From contig JAFAAN010000149.1 of NCBI GenBank assembly GCA_023426545.1, forward strand, positions 73,075 to 137,074: DNA of 64,000 nt, in the 5' to 3' direction. The notes under the pieces are model-generated. The model saw only the letters and a program-made list of their open reading frames with translations, had not been told where the DNA came from and made no database searches. The position numbers and the translations under genes were made by a program. Positions within the stretch are counted from its first letter, which is position 1. The number at the start of each line of letters is the position of its first letter. This document shows positions 36,906-45,777 of this stretch, piece by piece. The stretch comes from Pseudomonadota bacterium (GTDB lineage: Bacteria; Myxococcota; Myxococcia; Myxococcales; Myxococcaceae).

Positions 36906-37499
36906 TTGAGCGTGGAGGCGCTGTTCCAGTCACTCGAGTCTCGGCTGTCAACGCGGCCGGCGCGGGAGGTGGACCTGCCGGGGTGGACCCTGCGGGAGGC
37001 CTCGGTGCTGGTGCCGGTGTTCGAGCGGGGTGGGGTGCCCCATGTGCTCTTCACGCGCCGGCCCGCGACGCTGCGGACCCACGCGGACCAGTACAGCTTC
37101 CCCGGTGGCGGGCGGGAGCCAGAGGACGCGACGCCGCTGCACACGGCGCTGCGTGAGACGGAGGAGGAGCTGGGCATCGACCGGCGCGGCGTGCGGGTGC
37201 TGGGCATGCTGGACGAGGTGCCCACGATTTCGCAGTACCGGGTGCGGCCCTTCGTCGGCGTGATTCCAGGGGACGGGAAGTACCAGCCGAGCGCGGAGGA
37301 GGTGGCCTTCATCCTGGAGGTGCCGCTGGCGGGCCTGCTGGACCCGTCCATCCTCCGCGTGGAGCGGAAGGAAATCATGGGGGCGGAGCGGGACCTGTAC
37401 TTCTACACGTATGGGACGCACGTCATCTGGGGCGCCACGGCGCGCATCCTGCGCGACTTCCTGAGCTACGTGTCACAGGCGCCGGGCGGGGGGCGGTAG
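36906..37499 (+). CDS. NUDIX hydrolase (CoA pyrophosphatase-like)
   Basis: 197 residues, TTG start preceded by GGGAGG. The NUDIX box is complete: GGREPEDATPLHTALRETEEELGI. VLFTRRPATLRTHADQYSFPGGG before it is the pattern of the CoaA/NudL subgroup (UPF0035), which cleaves CoA to phosphopantetheine and ADP. Substrate is inferred from that pattern. It converges on the SitA immunity gene with 12 bp between the stops. Confidence 0.9.
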   Translation: MSVEALFQSLESRLSTRPAREVDLPGWTLREASVLVPVFERGGVPHVLFTRRPATLRTHADQYSFPGGGREPEDATPLHTALRETEEELGIDRRGVRVLGMLDEVPTISQYRVRPFVGVIPGDGKYQPSAEEVAFILEVPLAGLLDPSILRVERKEIMGAERDLYFYTYGTHVIWGATARILRDFLSYVSQAPGGGR

Positions 37500-37511
37500 G
37501 GCGCCGCCGCG

Positions 37512-38060
37512 TCAGAGCAGGCGGGTCCGGAACTGGAGCCAGGGGATGAGCTCCGGGTGCTTCTGTTCCACCTGTGTCTTGGGCAGCGCGTGGGCCAGAA
37601 TCTTGAGGGCATGCTTGAGCTTTCGCATGGCTCGGAGCTTCTCGATGGGAACGGTGCGGATGTCTTCCTTCGCCATCCACTGGGAAGCTTCCTCCATGGA
37701 AAAGGTCATCAGCCCCTGGGCCCACGCGACAATGGGTTCCGAGTCGAGGACGAAGTCGCCTTCGCGCTCACCGAACTCGGCAATCATCCCTGAGCGTAGG
37801 TTCATTTCAGAGAGCCTGATGGAGTACTCGGTCTCACCGGAATGACGTTGAGCGAGGGCATCGTAGACGAGCAGCCCGATATGTGCCCATCCCAGGCTGT
37901 TTTCATCGCGGGCCCGCGCGGCGATGGTGAAGGCGAAGACATCCCAGTTGAAGTGCTCGCCGTCCACGGGCTCTCCAATGGCGAGTCCGTCAAGCCACGC
38001 TCTCAGCCGTGGTAGTGGCCACTCCAAGACAGTTCCAACCAAAGAAGGGCTCGTTTTCAT
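37512..38060 (-). CDS. Putative immunity protein for the adjacent SitA-like toxin
   Basis: 182 residues, no signal or membrane segment, so cytosolic: rich in Trp, Leu, Glu and Lys in an alpha-helical pattern (LEWPLPRLRAWLDGLAIGEP, FNWDVFAFTIAARA, KHALKILAHALPK). I recognise no named family. It begins 9 nt after the toxin stop, on the same strand and in the same lower-GC island, the classic toxin-then-immunity order. Sit immunity (SitI) genes lie immediately downstream of sitA. Function is inferred wholly from this context. Confidence 0.72.
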   Translation of the reverse strand: MKTSPSLVGTVLEWPLPRLRAWLDGLAIGEPVDGEHFNWDVFAFTIAARARDENSLGWAHIGLLVYDALAQRHSGETEYSIRLSEMNLRSGMIAEFGEREGDFVLDSEPIVAWAQGLMTFSMEEASQWMAKEDIRTVPIEKLRAMRKLKHALKILAHALPKTQVEQKHPELIPWLQFRTRLL

Positions 38061-38069
38061 GGCTTTGGG

Positions 38070-39434
38070 TTAGGGCGGGAACGTGATGCCATACCGAGCG
38101 AATGCTTGCCGCCCAAGTTCCAGTGTCCTGTCGCTTACGGCCTTGGAGGCTCGGTTCATGTAATGCCCACTGTGAGGTGTGATTCGAACACCGAAATATG
38201 TTGTCCCATGGATTGCGAGTTCCGCCTCACCAGCAGCCAGTACAGGGCGCCCGCCGCTCGCGACCGTGTGTGCGATCTCGAGTGTGCTCCATTTTTGAGG
38301 GACGATTTTGAGGTGCCCCTCTTCAGTGATGACCCATTTCACCCGTTCCTCGCTGGCATAGCGTGCAAACTGAGGCGAATCCACACTGACTGGGCGGACC
38401 CCGAGTCTCCGCGCTCGTTCCAGCTCGCTCGGAAGGCGCTCTGGAAGCTGGTTGTTGAGAGCTTGCGGGGAAGTCGACCTGTCAGTTCGGGGGGCATCTT
38501 CGCTTCCCGGGCCGCGAGCCGTCATGGCGACCGCATGGGGCGCAAGGCCCACGGTCATGACGCCCTCCGCCACGGAGATGGAGCGCACGCCTCCCGCCAT
38601 CGCCGCGGACAGCCGGAGCCCCGCCTGCGTCTCCGCGGCCAGGGCCGCGCTGGCGAAGCCGGGAAGCGTCGGCCCCTTGGACGCCATGCTCGCGGCGCCA
38701 CCACTCAGCGCCGCCGTCAGCGCCAGGATGAGCACGCGCGCGCCGTTCTCCCCCATGACCCGGCCGAAGCGATGCCCCGCGTCCTCCAGTTCCTGGAACG
38801 ACACCGCTCGCTCTGAGTCCGCTGTCAGTCGCTGCCAGCCCCCAATGAGGCCCATGAAGGCATCCACGCCGATGTAGGCGATGACGAAGGTCGTCAAGGC
38901 GACGGCTACGACCTTGGTGACGGGCTCTGGCGCGACGACGAGGAACATGTACGCGGCCATCGCCGACGTCAGCATCGCCTTGAGCGCGAGCGGGTTGACG
39001 ACCTCCTTCACGGCGTCCTGTACGCCCTCCCACACGCCATCCCAGGCGAAGGTGAGCGCCATCCTCCGGCGCGCCTTGGCGTCCAGGAAGGAGAAGCCAT
39101 CCTCCAGGAGCGTGAGGCACTCGCCAGGACTGTCCTGCCGGGAGCACCAGGCCCCGTAGTCGGGGGCTGCCTCTCGGGGCCTCGAGTCCCACGACGCGAG
39201 GCGGACCCGCGAACGCTCCGTCTCCACCTCACGGAGGGAGAAGCGCATGTCCAGCACGAGCCGGGTCATCGCCTTCCGGAACGCGTCTTCATCCACCTTG
39301 ACCGGCTTCGCGTTCTTCGGAGGGACATAGACGATGGGCTCGCCCTGTCCCGTATCCAGGCGCACGACTCGCGGTGTCGCGCAGCCCGCGAGAAGCACAC
39401 TCAAGAGCAGTGCACCTGCTCCACGCCATGTCAT
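38070..39434 (-). CDS. SitA5-like lipoprotein polymorphic toxin
   Basis: 454 residues from ATG 39434 with AGGAGG 5 nt upstream. Signal ends in lipobox LAGC (Cys18). RVVRLDTGQGEPIVYVPP just after the signal is, from memory, the mark of the SitA5 family of Myxococcus outer-membrane-exchange toxins. A hydrophobic region at about 148-200 may cross a membrane. The C-terminal part (about 325-454) has a different character: KWVITEEGHLKIVP, STLEIAHTVASGG, HGTTYFGVRITPHSGHYM and an end LGRQAFARYGITFPP, the likely toxic domain. GC in hand-counted lines falls from 73% (38701-38760) to 48% (38281-38340), marking a swapped cassette. The immunity gene follows. Confidence 0.83.
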   Translation of the reverse strand: MTWRGAGALLLSVLLAGCATPRVVRLDTGQGEPIVYVPPKNAKPVKVDEDAFRKAMTRLVLDMRFSLREVETERSRVRLASWDSRPREAAPDYGAWCSRQDSPGECLTLLEDGFSFLDAKARRRMALTFAWDGVWEGVQDAVKEVVNPLALKAMLTSAMAAYMFLVVAPEPVTKVVAVALTTFVIAYIGVDAFMGLIGGWQRLTADSERAVSFQELEDAGHRFGRVMGENGARVLILALTAALSGGAASMASKGPTLPGFASAALAAETQAGLRLSAAMAGGVRSISVAEGVMTVGLAPHAVAMTARGPGSEDAPRTDRSTSPQALNNQLPERLPSELERARRLGVRPVSVDSPQFARYASEERVKWVITEEGHLKIVPQKWSTLEIAHTVASGGRPVLAAGEAELAIHGTTYFGVRITPHSGHYMNRASKAVSDRTLELGRQAFARYGITFPP

Positions 39435-39554
39435 GCCGCCCTCCTGACGTGCGCTCCAGACCCTTGGGAGCACCCGTCAGGTACTAGCACCCGGCTCTGA
39501 CGGCCCGGGGAGGCCCGGAGGCTCCGGACCTCGCTCCGCTCACGCCAGCGGGGC

Positions 39555-39989
39555 CTACGCCTTCTGCTTCTGCTCCAGCTCGGCGCGCAGCTTGTCTTCC
39601 TGCGCGCGCAGCTCCGGGGTGAACTCGGCGCCGAAGTCGTCGGCCTCGAAGACCGGACGAATCTCCAGCTCGGACTCCTCGCCGGGCATGGGGGCCGGGC
39701 AGCGGCGCGCCCACTCCACGGCTTCGTCCATCGACTTCACCTGCCAGAGCCAATAGCCGGCGATGAGCTCCTTCGTCTCCGCGAACGGACCATCGATGAC
39801 GCTCTTCTTCCCGTCCGCGAACCGGATGCGCTTGCCCTTGTTGCTCGGGTGGAGACCGTCACCGGCCAGGAGCACGCCCGCCTTCATCAGCTCCTCGTTG
39901 TACTTACCCATCTCGGTCAGCAGCTGCTCGCCGGGCATCACACCGGCCTCGGAGTTCTTCGTCGCCTTCACAATCACCATGACGCGCAT
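39555..39989 (-). CDS. YciI/DGPF-domain protein
   Basis: 144 residues. The DGPF family is recognised by MRVMVIVKATKNSEAG at the start, DGKKSVIDGPFAETKELIAGYWLWQVKSMDEAVEWA in the middle and EIRPVFEADDF near the end; a charged helical tail follows. Fold is a dimeric ferredoxin-like YciI barrel. These genes often pair with ECF sigma factors, but none is adjacent here. Function unknown. Confidence 0.92.
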   Translation of the reverse strand: MRVMVIVKATKNSEAGVMPGEQLLTEMGKYNEELMKAGVLLAGDGLHPSNKGKRIRFADGKKSVIDGPFAETKELIAGYWLWQVKSMDEAVEWARRCPAPMPGEESELEIRPVFEADDFGAEFTPELRAQEDKLRAELEQKQKA

Positions 39990-40103
39990 CTGCTCTTCCT
40001 TTCGGTTCGGGAGGCGCTGTGGCCTCGTTCAAGATGGCGACGAATCAGCGCGGCGCGGATCGACACGCGGCTGAAAAAGCGTCACGGCCACCAAGAGGTC
40101 CGA

Positions 40104-40127
40104 AAGGCCCCGTGTCTTCAGGGCCTT
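40104..40127 (-). terminator. Possible terminator downstream of the MBOAT operon
   Basis: AAGGCCC (40104-40110) pairs with GGGCCTT (40121-40127) around a 10-nt loop, about 55 nt past the MBOAT stop. On the minus strand the stem is followed by TTCGG, a weak T-tract. The rest of the 191-bp gap shows nothing recognisable. Confidence 0.4.
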
Positions 40128-40180
40128 ATCAAAGGGGCCCATCGCCCTGGGGGCAGCGGGCCGACGGCCTGTACGCCCGC

Positions 40181-41596
40181 CTAGAACTGTAGGTAGACGT
40201 ACGGCCGCGTCTCCACGGCGGACAGGTGGCGGATGCCCAGGCCGAGCAACACCAGCACCGCGGCGCGCACCGGCACGGGCATGCGGACGAAGAGGTCCGA
40301 CGACACCGTGTAGAGCTTCATCGGCACGGCATGGAAGAACACGGCCGCTGTCAGCATGCCCCACACCAGGGGGCTCACGTTGGCGATGCCGGGCACGCCC
40401 GCCATCATCCGTTCGTAGAACTCACCCGCGTGCGTCATGTCTGGCGCCCGGAACACCACGCGTGTCAGCACGACGATGGTGAACGTGGTCAACATGCCCA
40501 GCGCCACGCGCGGGATGCCTGGGGACTGGGGCTTGCCCACCGTCCACTCCCAGCAACGCGACACGCACAGCGCCACGCCGTGCACCGCGCCCCAGACGGC
40601 GAAGCGCCAGTCCGCGCCGTGCCACAGGCCGCCCAGCACCATCACCGTCATCAGGTTGAACAGCACGCGCGGCCTGGACACGCGGTTGCCGCCCAGCGGC
40701 CGGTACAGGTAGTCGCGCAGCCACGTGGACAGGCTCAGGTGCCACCGGTTCCAGAACTCGCCGATGTTCTTCGCCAGGTACGGCCGGTTGAAGTTCTCCG
40801 GGAACTTGAAGCCGAACAGCGCCGCCACGCCAATCGCGATGTCCGAGTACCCCGAGAAGTCGTAGTAGAGCTCGAAGGTGTAGGCCACCGCCGCGACGAT
40901 GCACTCCGCGGAGGCGTATTTCTCCGGCGCGGCGAAGACGGGGTCCACCAGCCCCGCGCCCAGCACGTCCGCGATGACCAGCTTCTTCACCAGCCCCACC
41001 GCGATGCGGAAGAGGGCGTGGCCGCCCGCCTCGGGCGTGAGGCTCGGCGTCGCGCGGAAGTGGGCCATCAGCTCCGACGCCCGGACGATGGGCCCGCTCA
41101 CCACGCGCGGGAAGAAGAGGAGGTACAGCAGGTGCTCGATGAACGAGTGCTCCGCGCTCGCCTTCCCCCGGTACACGTCCACCGTGTAGCTGATGGCCTG
41201 GAAGACGAAGAAGGACAGGCCCACCGGCATCAGCAGGTTGAAGGGCTCGGCGCGGACCTCGATGCCCCACGGGGCCAGCAGCGACAGCGCCGTCTGCCGC
41301 AGCATCTCCAGGTACTTGAAGCCCGCGAGCAGGCTCAGGTTGGAGACGACGGACACGGTGACGAGCGCCTTGCGAAGCCCCGGTGACTGCGCGCGGGCCA
41401 TGCCCTTCACGCACAGGTGGTCCACCGTGACGCCCACCAGGAAGATGAGGATGGGGAAGGGCGTGAAGGCCGCGTAGAAGTAGAGGCTGCCCACCAGCAG
41501 CACGCCGACGCGCGGGGCGTAGTGCCGGTGCACCGCCCAGTACAGGGCGAACACCGCGATGACGAAGACGAGGTACTGGACGCTGTGCGACAGCAC
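40181..41596 (-). CDS. MBOAT family O-acyltransferase (AlgI-like)
   Basis: 471 residues from GTG 41596, one base after the SGNH stop; a longer frame reaches 41692 inside the SGNH gene. About ten hydrophobic helices. MBOAT motifs: PVGLSFFVFQAISYTVDVYRG, FFPRVVSGPIVRASEL, FWNRWHLSLSTWLRDYLY and the catalytic His in GGLWHGADW. Such AlgI/PatA-type proteins move acyl groups across the inner membrane for O-acetylation of polysaccharides. The SGNH partner immediately upstream should complete the transfer in the periplasm. Confidence 0.94.
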   Translation of the reverse strand: MLSHSVQYLVFVIAVFALYWAVHRHYAPRVGVLLVGSLYFYAAFTPFPILIFLVGVTVDHLCVKGMARAQSPGLRKALVTVSVVSNLSLLAGFKYLEMLRQTALSLLAPWGIEVRAEPFNLLMPVGLSFFVFQAISYTVDVYRGKASAEHSFIEHLLYLLFFPRVVSGPIVRASELMAHFRATPSLTPEAGGHALFRIAVGLVKKLVIADVLGAGLVDPVFAAPEKYASAECIVAAVAYTFELYYDFSGYSDIAIGVAALFGFKFPENFNRPYLAKNIGEFWNRWHLSLSTWLRDYLYRPLGGNRVSRPRVLFNLMTVMVLGGLWHGADWRFAVWGAVHGVALCVSRCWEWTVGKPQSPGIPRVALGMLTTFTIVVLTRVVFRAPDMTHAGEFYERMMAGVPGIANVSPLVWGMLTAAVFFHAVPMKLYTVSSDLFVRMPVPVRAAVLVLLGLGIRHLSAVETRPYVYLQF

Positions 41597-41597
41597 G

Positions 41598-44471
41598 TCA
41601 GTTGTCCTCCACGCGCGAGGTGGGGCCCGCCTTCTTGTGGGCCTCGTACGCGGTGAGCAGCTCCCGGGCGAAGGCGCCCGCAAGTCGCGCATAGCCTTCC
41701 GGCGTCAGGTGCACGCCGTCCGCGTGGCCCAGCGCCGGCTGCGCGCGCTGCCAGCGCAGCATGGCGCGCTCACCGCCCATGGCCGCGCGCGGAGACCAGT
41801 AGGCGCACCCGGCGTCCTTCGCCACCTGCGGCAGCGTGTTCAGCACCGACGCCAGTGACGGGGCTTCCTTCCACTGGCCGCTCGCGTCCTGCTCCAGCCG
41901 GTCCGTGGGCCCCAGCAGCAGGCACTCCGCGTTGGTGGCCTTGCGCAGCCGCTTCAGCAGCGCGGCGTAGTCCCGGCGCAGCGCCGCGGCGTCCAGGTCC
42001 GGGCGGCTCGCCTCGTTGGTGCCGTACCAGAACACGAGCAGGTCCGGCCGCCGCGACGCGAGCTGCGCGTCTACCGCCGCCGCGTCCATGTCACGCAAGG
42101 TGAAGGACGTGGCGCCGGGCAGGCCCAGCGCGTCGTACACGAGCCCCGGGGTGTCGTACTCCAGCGACGCGCCCAGCACGGTGACGCTGCCGTCCGGCGG
42201 GGCGGTGACCTCCACGGTGTGCGAGGGCCCGGTGACGGGAAAGGAGCGGATGCGCACCGTGGGCGCGGTGAGCGGCTCGGGCGGCGGGGCCTCCGGCGGC
42301 ATGGCCTCGCCGTCCACCGAGATGTCCGGCGCGCGCGTGTCCGGCACGTCCAGCGCGTACAGGTCCAGCCGGCCCGAGGGCTCCTTCGCGGCCGGGCAGT
42401 CCTTGCAGAACTGGATGCGCAGCTTTGCCCCCGGCCCGCCAACGGCGCGGATGCCCGTGAGGCCCCAGAGGCCGCTCTCGGGCGCCTCCCGCGCGTCCTC
42501 GATGGTCCACGGGCCCTCCAGCTCGCGCCGCACGCCCGCCGGCTCCAGGCGGGGAGAGGGCTTGCCCGCGGCGATGAAGCCCCGGCCCGCGTCGCCGAAG
42601 CGCTTCGTCAGCACTTCGCGCACCGCGTCCGTGAAGAGGTGCGAGGCCGTGTGCGAGCCGCCCAACTGCGTGATGCCCACGCGCAGGGCCTCGCCGGACT
42701 CGCGGCGCCCCAGCTTCTCGAAGGTGCGGACCAGCGCGGTGTCCGCGTCCCGCAGCCCGGCCGGGTCCGCCACGGCGAGCAGAGGGGCCCGGCTCTTCGC
42801 GAAGGCGCGCTGGAGGGACAGGTCGAAGAGGTGGCCCAGCAGGTCGGAGCCCCGGGCGCGCGGGTGGACGAGGTCGTCCAGCATCAGCCCCTCCTCGAAC
42901 CAGCGCAGCGCGGCGCCCTCGCTCCCCATGGCGGCGTAGGCGTCCCAGAAGGCGCAGCCGGCCGCGCGTGCCTCCTCGCGGTAGATGTCGCCAATCTCCC
43001 TGGAGCCCCGGCGCGACACGACCTCGCCGCTCATCGTGCGCACGCCCGCGTCGATGGGGGCCATCAGCAAGCACGCGGAGGTTGGCACGTTGGCGCGGAT
43101 GCGGGTCATCAGCTCCCGTATCTGCGCGCGCACCTCGTCCAGCGTGGTGCGGTCGCGCGAGTAGAAGAAGGCCTCGTTGCCGCCCACCATCAGCACCACG
43201 AGCGACGGCTTGCGCTGGCGCAGCTGCGCGCGGAAGGCGGCGGGCTGGGCGCGCAGGTACACCTCCGCCATGCCGCCCAGCAGGCCCACCGTGTCGTAGA
43301 CGACGCCCGGGGTGCCCGACTCCAGCGACATGCCGTGCAGCTCCACCTTGCCGGAGGTGGTGAGCGTCAGCGTTTTCGCGCCCTGGGGCAGCGACACGCG
43401 GGCGAAGGCCGCCTCCGACTTGTTCTGGGAGAAGCCCCGCGTCTGGATGCGCTGAAGGGGCTTGCCGTCCACGGAGAACTGCACCGAGCCGCTCGCGGGC
43501 TGGGCCAGGAAGAAGAGCTCCGCCACGCGCGAGCCCTCCACGTCGTAGCGCGTGCTCTGCGAGCCCTTCTCGGTGCTGAAGGCGACGCCCGTCCAGCCCA
43601 CGCGGTCCTTGGGCCACCTGGCGTCCACCAGCCGCTCGATTTCCCAGCCGTCCGAGCCCCGTCCGGAGCGCGTCCAGCGGCCCGCGCTCGCGGGGCGGGT
43701 GATGAACAGGAAGCCCTTGCCGCCCGTGCCGAAGCGCTCCTGGAGCCGGTCGCGCACCAGGTCGGTGATGTGGTCGGACGCGACCAGCGAGTCGCCCAGG
43801 TGCACCACGCGCACCGGCGTGCGGCGCGAGTCCGCGCGCAGCTCGGCCAGCGCGCGGGTGAAGGGGGCCAGGCCATCCTCCTGGCAGCGCCCGTCCGGGG
43901 CCGCCTCGCGGCAGTTCAGCTCGATGTCCACGTGCTGGGCGCCCATGCGCTCGCGCAGGGCCTCCAGCTCCCTCGCGCGGGCCAGGGTGGGGGCGCTCAG
44001 CTCCTCCAGGCCGATACCGGGCGTGGTGGGCACCGCGGGCAGCGGCGTGGCCACCAGCGCCCCGGCGTCGACCGGGTCCTCCACCTCTTCCATCTCCTCC
44101 GGTGGGCGCCTGGGCGCACCGGTCCCGGCCGTCATCACCTCGCCGGGCGGACGTGTGGCGCGGCCGCCCGACACGGACGTCGGCACGACGAGCGCCGCCA
44201 GCTTCTCGCCAAGGGGACCTCGCTGGAGGCTCGGGAGCGGGCGCAGGGCTTCTGGGACCGGAGCAAGCGACAGCCCCAGCGCCAGCAAGACGGTGAGGAT
44301 GAGCGTCAGCCCGGTGGATCTGGCCTTGAAGAAGTCCAACAGCGCGGCATGAGACTGGCTTTTTGGTGGCGGGTCAAAACTCTCACCGCCCTTCCTGGTC
44401 CCGCCGTCTGGGGAGCGGGCAGGCGAGTCCCCCTTTCCCGGCAAGGCCGAAACGGTATGGTGCGCCGCCAT
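41598..44471 (-). CDS. Tandem-domain SGNH hydrolase/acetyltransferase, membrane-anchored
   Basis: About 957 residues from ATG 44471; a GTG at 44477 is an alternative start. One N-terminal membrane anchor (STGLTLILTVLLALGLSLA), then a Pro-rich linker and two SGNH units. Unit 1: VVHLGDSLVASDH (Ser228), VLMVGGNEAFF and DDLVHP. Unit 2: ITQLGGSHTASH (Ser606; GDS reads GGS), FWYGTNEASR and DGVHLTPEGY. Each keeps a Ser, an Asn/Gly turn and the Asp-x-x-His pair, so both may be active. With the MBOAT gene it resembles AlgI-AlgJ/X or PatA-PatB pairs that acetylate glycans. It is divergent from manC with 44 bp between starts. Confidence 0.88.
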   Translation of the reverse strand: MAAHHTVSALPGKGDSPARSPDGGTRKGGESFDPPPKSQSHAALLDFFKARSTGLTLILTVLLALGLSLAPVPEALRPLPSLQRGPLGEKLAALVVPTSVSGGRATRPPGEVMTAGTGAPRRPPEEMEEVEDPVDAGALVATPLPAVPTTPGIGLEELSAPTLARARELEALRERMGAQHVDIELNCREAAPDGRCQEDGLAPFTRALAELRADSRRTPVRVVHLGDSLVASDHITDLVRDRLQERFGTGGKGFLFITRPASAGRWTRSGRGSDGWEIERLVDARWPKDRVGWTGVAFSTEKGSQSTRYDVEGSRVAELFFLAQPASGSVQFSVDGKPLQRIQTRGFSQNKSEAAFARVSLPQGAKTLTLTTSGKVELHGMSLESGTPGVVYDTVGLLGGMAEVYLRAQPAAFRAQLRQRKPSLVVLMVGGNEAFFYSRDRTTLDEVRAQIRELMTRIRANVPTSACLLMAPIDAGVRTMSGEVVSRRGSREIGDIYREEARAAGCAFWDAYAAMGSEGAALRWFEEGLMLDDLVHPRARGSDLLGHLFDLSLQRAFAKSRAPLLAVADPAGLRDADTALVRTFEKLGRRESGEALRVGITQLGGSHTASHLFTDAVREVLTKRFGDAGRGFIAAGKPSPRLEPAGVRRELEGPWTIEDAREAPESGLWGLTGIRAVGGPGAKLRIQFCKDCPAAKEPSGRLDLYALDVPDTRAPDISVDGEAMPPEAPPPEPLTAPTVRIRSFPVTGPSHTVEVTAPPDGSVTVLGASLEYDTPGLVYDALGLPGATSFTLRDMDAAAVDAQLASRRPDLLVFWYGTNEASRPDLDAAALRRDYAALLKRLRKATNAECLLLGPTDRLEQDASGQWKEAPSLASVLNTLPQVAKDAGCAYWSPRAAMGGERAMLRWQRAQPALGHADGVHLTPEGYARLAGAFARELLTAYEAHKKAGPTSRVEDN

Positions 44472-44515
44472 GGCCACCGGCTCGGTCCGGGGCCTTCAGG
44501 AGTGCAACACCCGCA

Positions 44516-45580
44516 ATGGCCCTTTACCCCGTCATCATGGCCGGTGGCTCCGGCACCCGCTTCTGGCCGCTGTCCCGTCAGGCGCGGCCCAAGCAGTTCC
44601 TGCCGCTGGCATCCAAGCAGCCGCTCATCACCGACACGGCCGCGCGCCTCAAGGGGCTCGCCTCGGTGAAGGACACCTTCATCGTCTGTGGCCCGCGGCA
44701 CGCGAAGGCCGCGGCGAAGCTGGTGAAGGGGCTGCCCAAGGCGAACCTGCTGGTGGAGCCGGTGGCCCGCAACACCGCGCCCGCCATCGCCCTGGCGGCG
44801 GTGCAGGTGGCCGCGCGCGACCCGAAGGGCGTCATGGTGGTGCTGCCGTCGGACCACCACGTCGCGGACGTGCCCGCCTTCAAGCGCACCCTGGCGGACG
44901 CGGCGGACCTGGCCGAGGCGGGGCACCTCGTCACGCTGGGCATCAAGCCCTCGCGCCCGGAGACGGGCTACGGCTACATCCAGCTCGGTGGGCCGCTGGA
45001 GGGCGAGGGCCGCAAGGTGCGGGCCTTCAAGGAGAAGCCTGACCTGGAGACGGCGCGCGCGTACGTGGCGTCCGGGGACTACCTGTGGAACGGCGGCATC
45101 TTCGTCTTCCGCGTGGACGTCATCCTGGAGGCGTTCGCCCGGCACATGCCGGAGATGCAGAAGGGCCTGGACGCCCTGCGCAAGGCGGTGGGCAAGCGGA
45201 CCTTCGGCGCGGTGCTGAAGAAGGTGTTCCCCAAGCTGCCTTCCACCTCCATCGACTACGGCGTCATGGAGAAGGCCGCCAACATCGCGGTGCTGCCCGG
45301 GGACTTCGGCTGGTCCGACGTGGGCTCGTTCGCGGCCATCCCGGAGGTGCGCCCCGCGGACGCGAACGGCAACGTGGTGTCCGGCGCCCAGGCGGTGGTG
45401 GTGGACTGCCACAACTGCGTGGTGCTGGCCGACAAGCGCCCGCTGTCCGTGGTGGGTCTCACCGACATGGTGGTGGTGGACTCCGGCGACGCGGTGCTCG
45501 TGGTGCCCAAGGACAAGAGCCAGGACGTCCGCAAGGTCGTCGAGGCGCTCAAGGCGCGCAAGCTGACGAAGTTCCTGTAG
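44516..45580 (+). CDS. manC: Mannose-1-phosphate guanylyltransferase
   Basis: 354 residues from ATG 44516. Nucleotidyltransferase signature AGGSGTRFWPLSR near the start, then KQFLPL, LPSDHHV, GYGYIQ, FKEKPD, LWNGGIFVFR and GDFGWSDVGSF, all typical of GDP-mannose pyrophosphorylase. It is the short, monofunctional form with no C-terminal isomerase domain. It converts mannose-1-phosphate and GTP to GDP-mannose. A phosphomannomutase gene lies 2.4 kb downstream on the same strand. Confidence 0.94.
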   Translation: MALYPVIMAGGSGTRFWPLSRQARPKQFLPLASKQPLITDTAARLKGLASVKDTFIVCGPRHAKAAAKLVKGLPKANLLVEPVARNTAPAIALAAVQVAARDPKGVMVVLPSDHHVADVPAFKRTLADAADLAEAGHLVTLGIKPSRPETGYGYIQLGGPLEGEGRKVRAFKEKPDLETARAYVASGDYLWNGGIFVFRVDVILEAFARHMPEMQKGLDALRKAVGKRTFGAVLKKVFPKLPSTSIDYGVMEKAANIAVLPGDFGWSDVGSFAAIPEVRPADANGNVVSGAQAVVVDCHNCVVLADKRPLSVVGLTDMVVVDSGDAVLVVPKDKSQDVRKVVEALKARKLTKFL

Positions 45581-45777
45581 GCGCCCGCGGCCCGGGGCGC
45601 TGGAGAATCTCCCGGGCGCGGCCCTGAAAGAACTACCGGCGCCCGGACGCTGATTCGCGCCGGTCCTCGGCCGCCTGGGGGCTTGTCTTGTCCACCCGTG
45701 GACAAGGGTCCTCTGCACGCGGGTTGCAAGAGCCCCACCGCCTGCCCCGCTTCGGGGCGACACAAGGGTGGTGGGGC

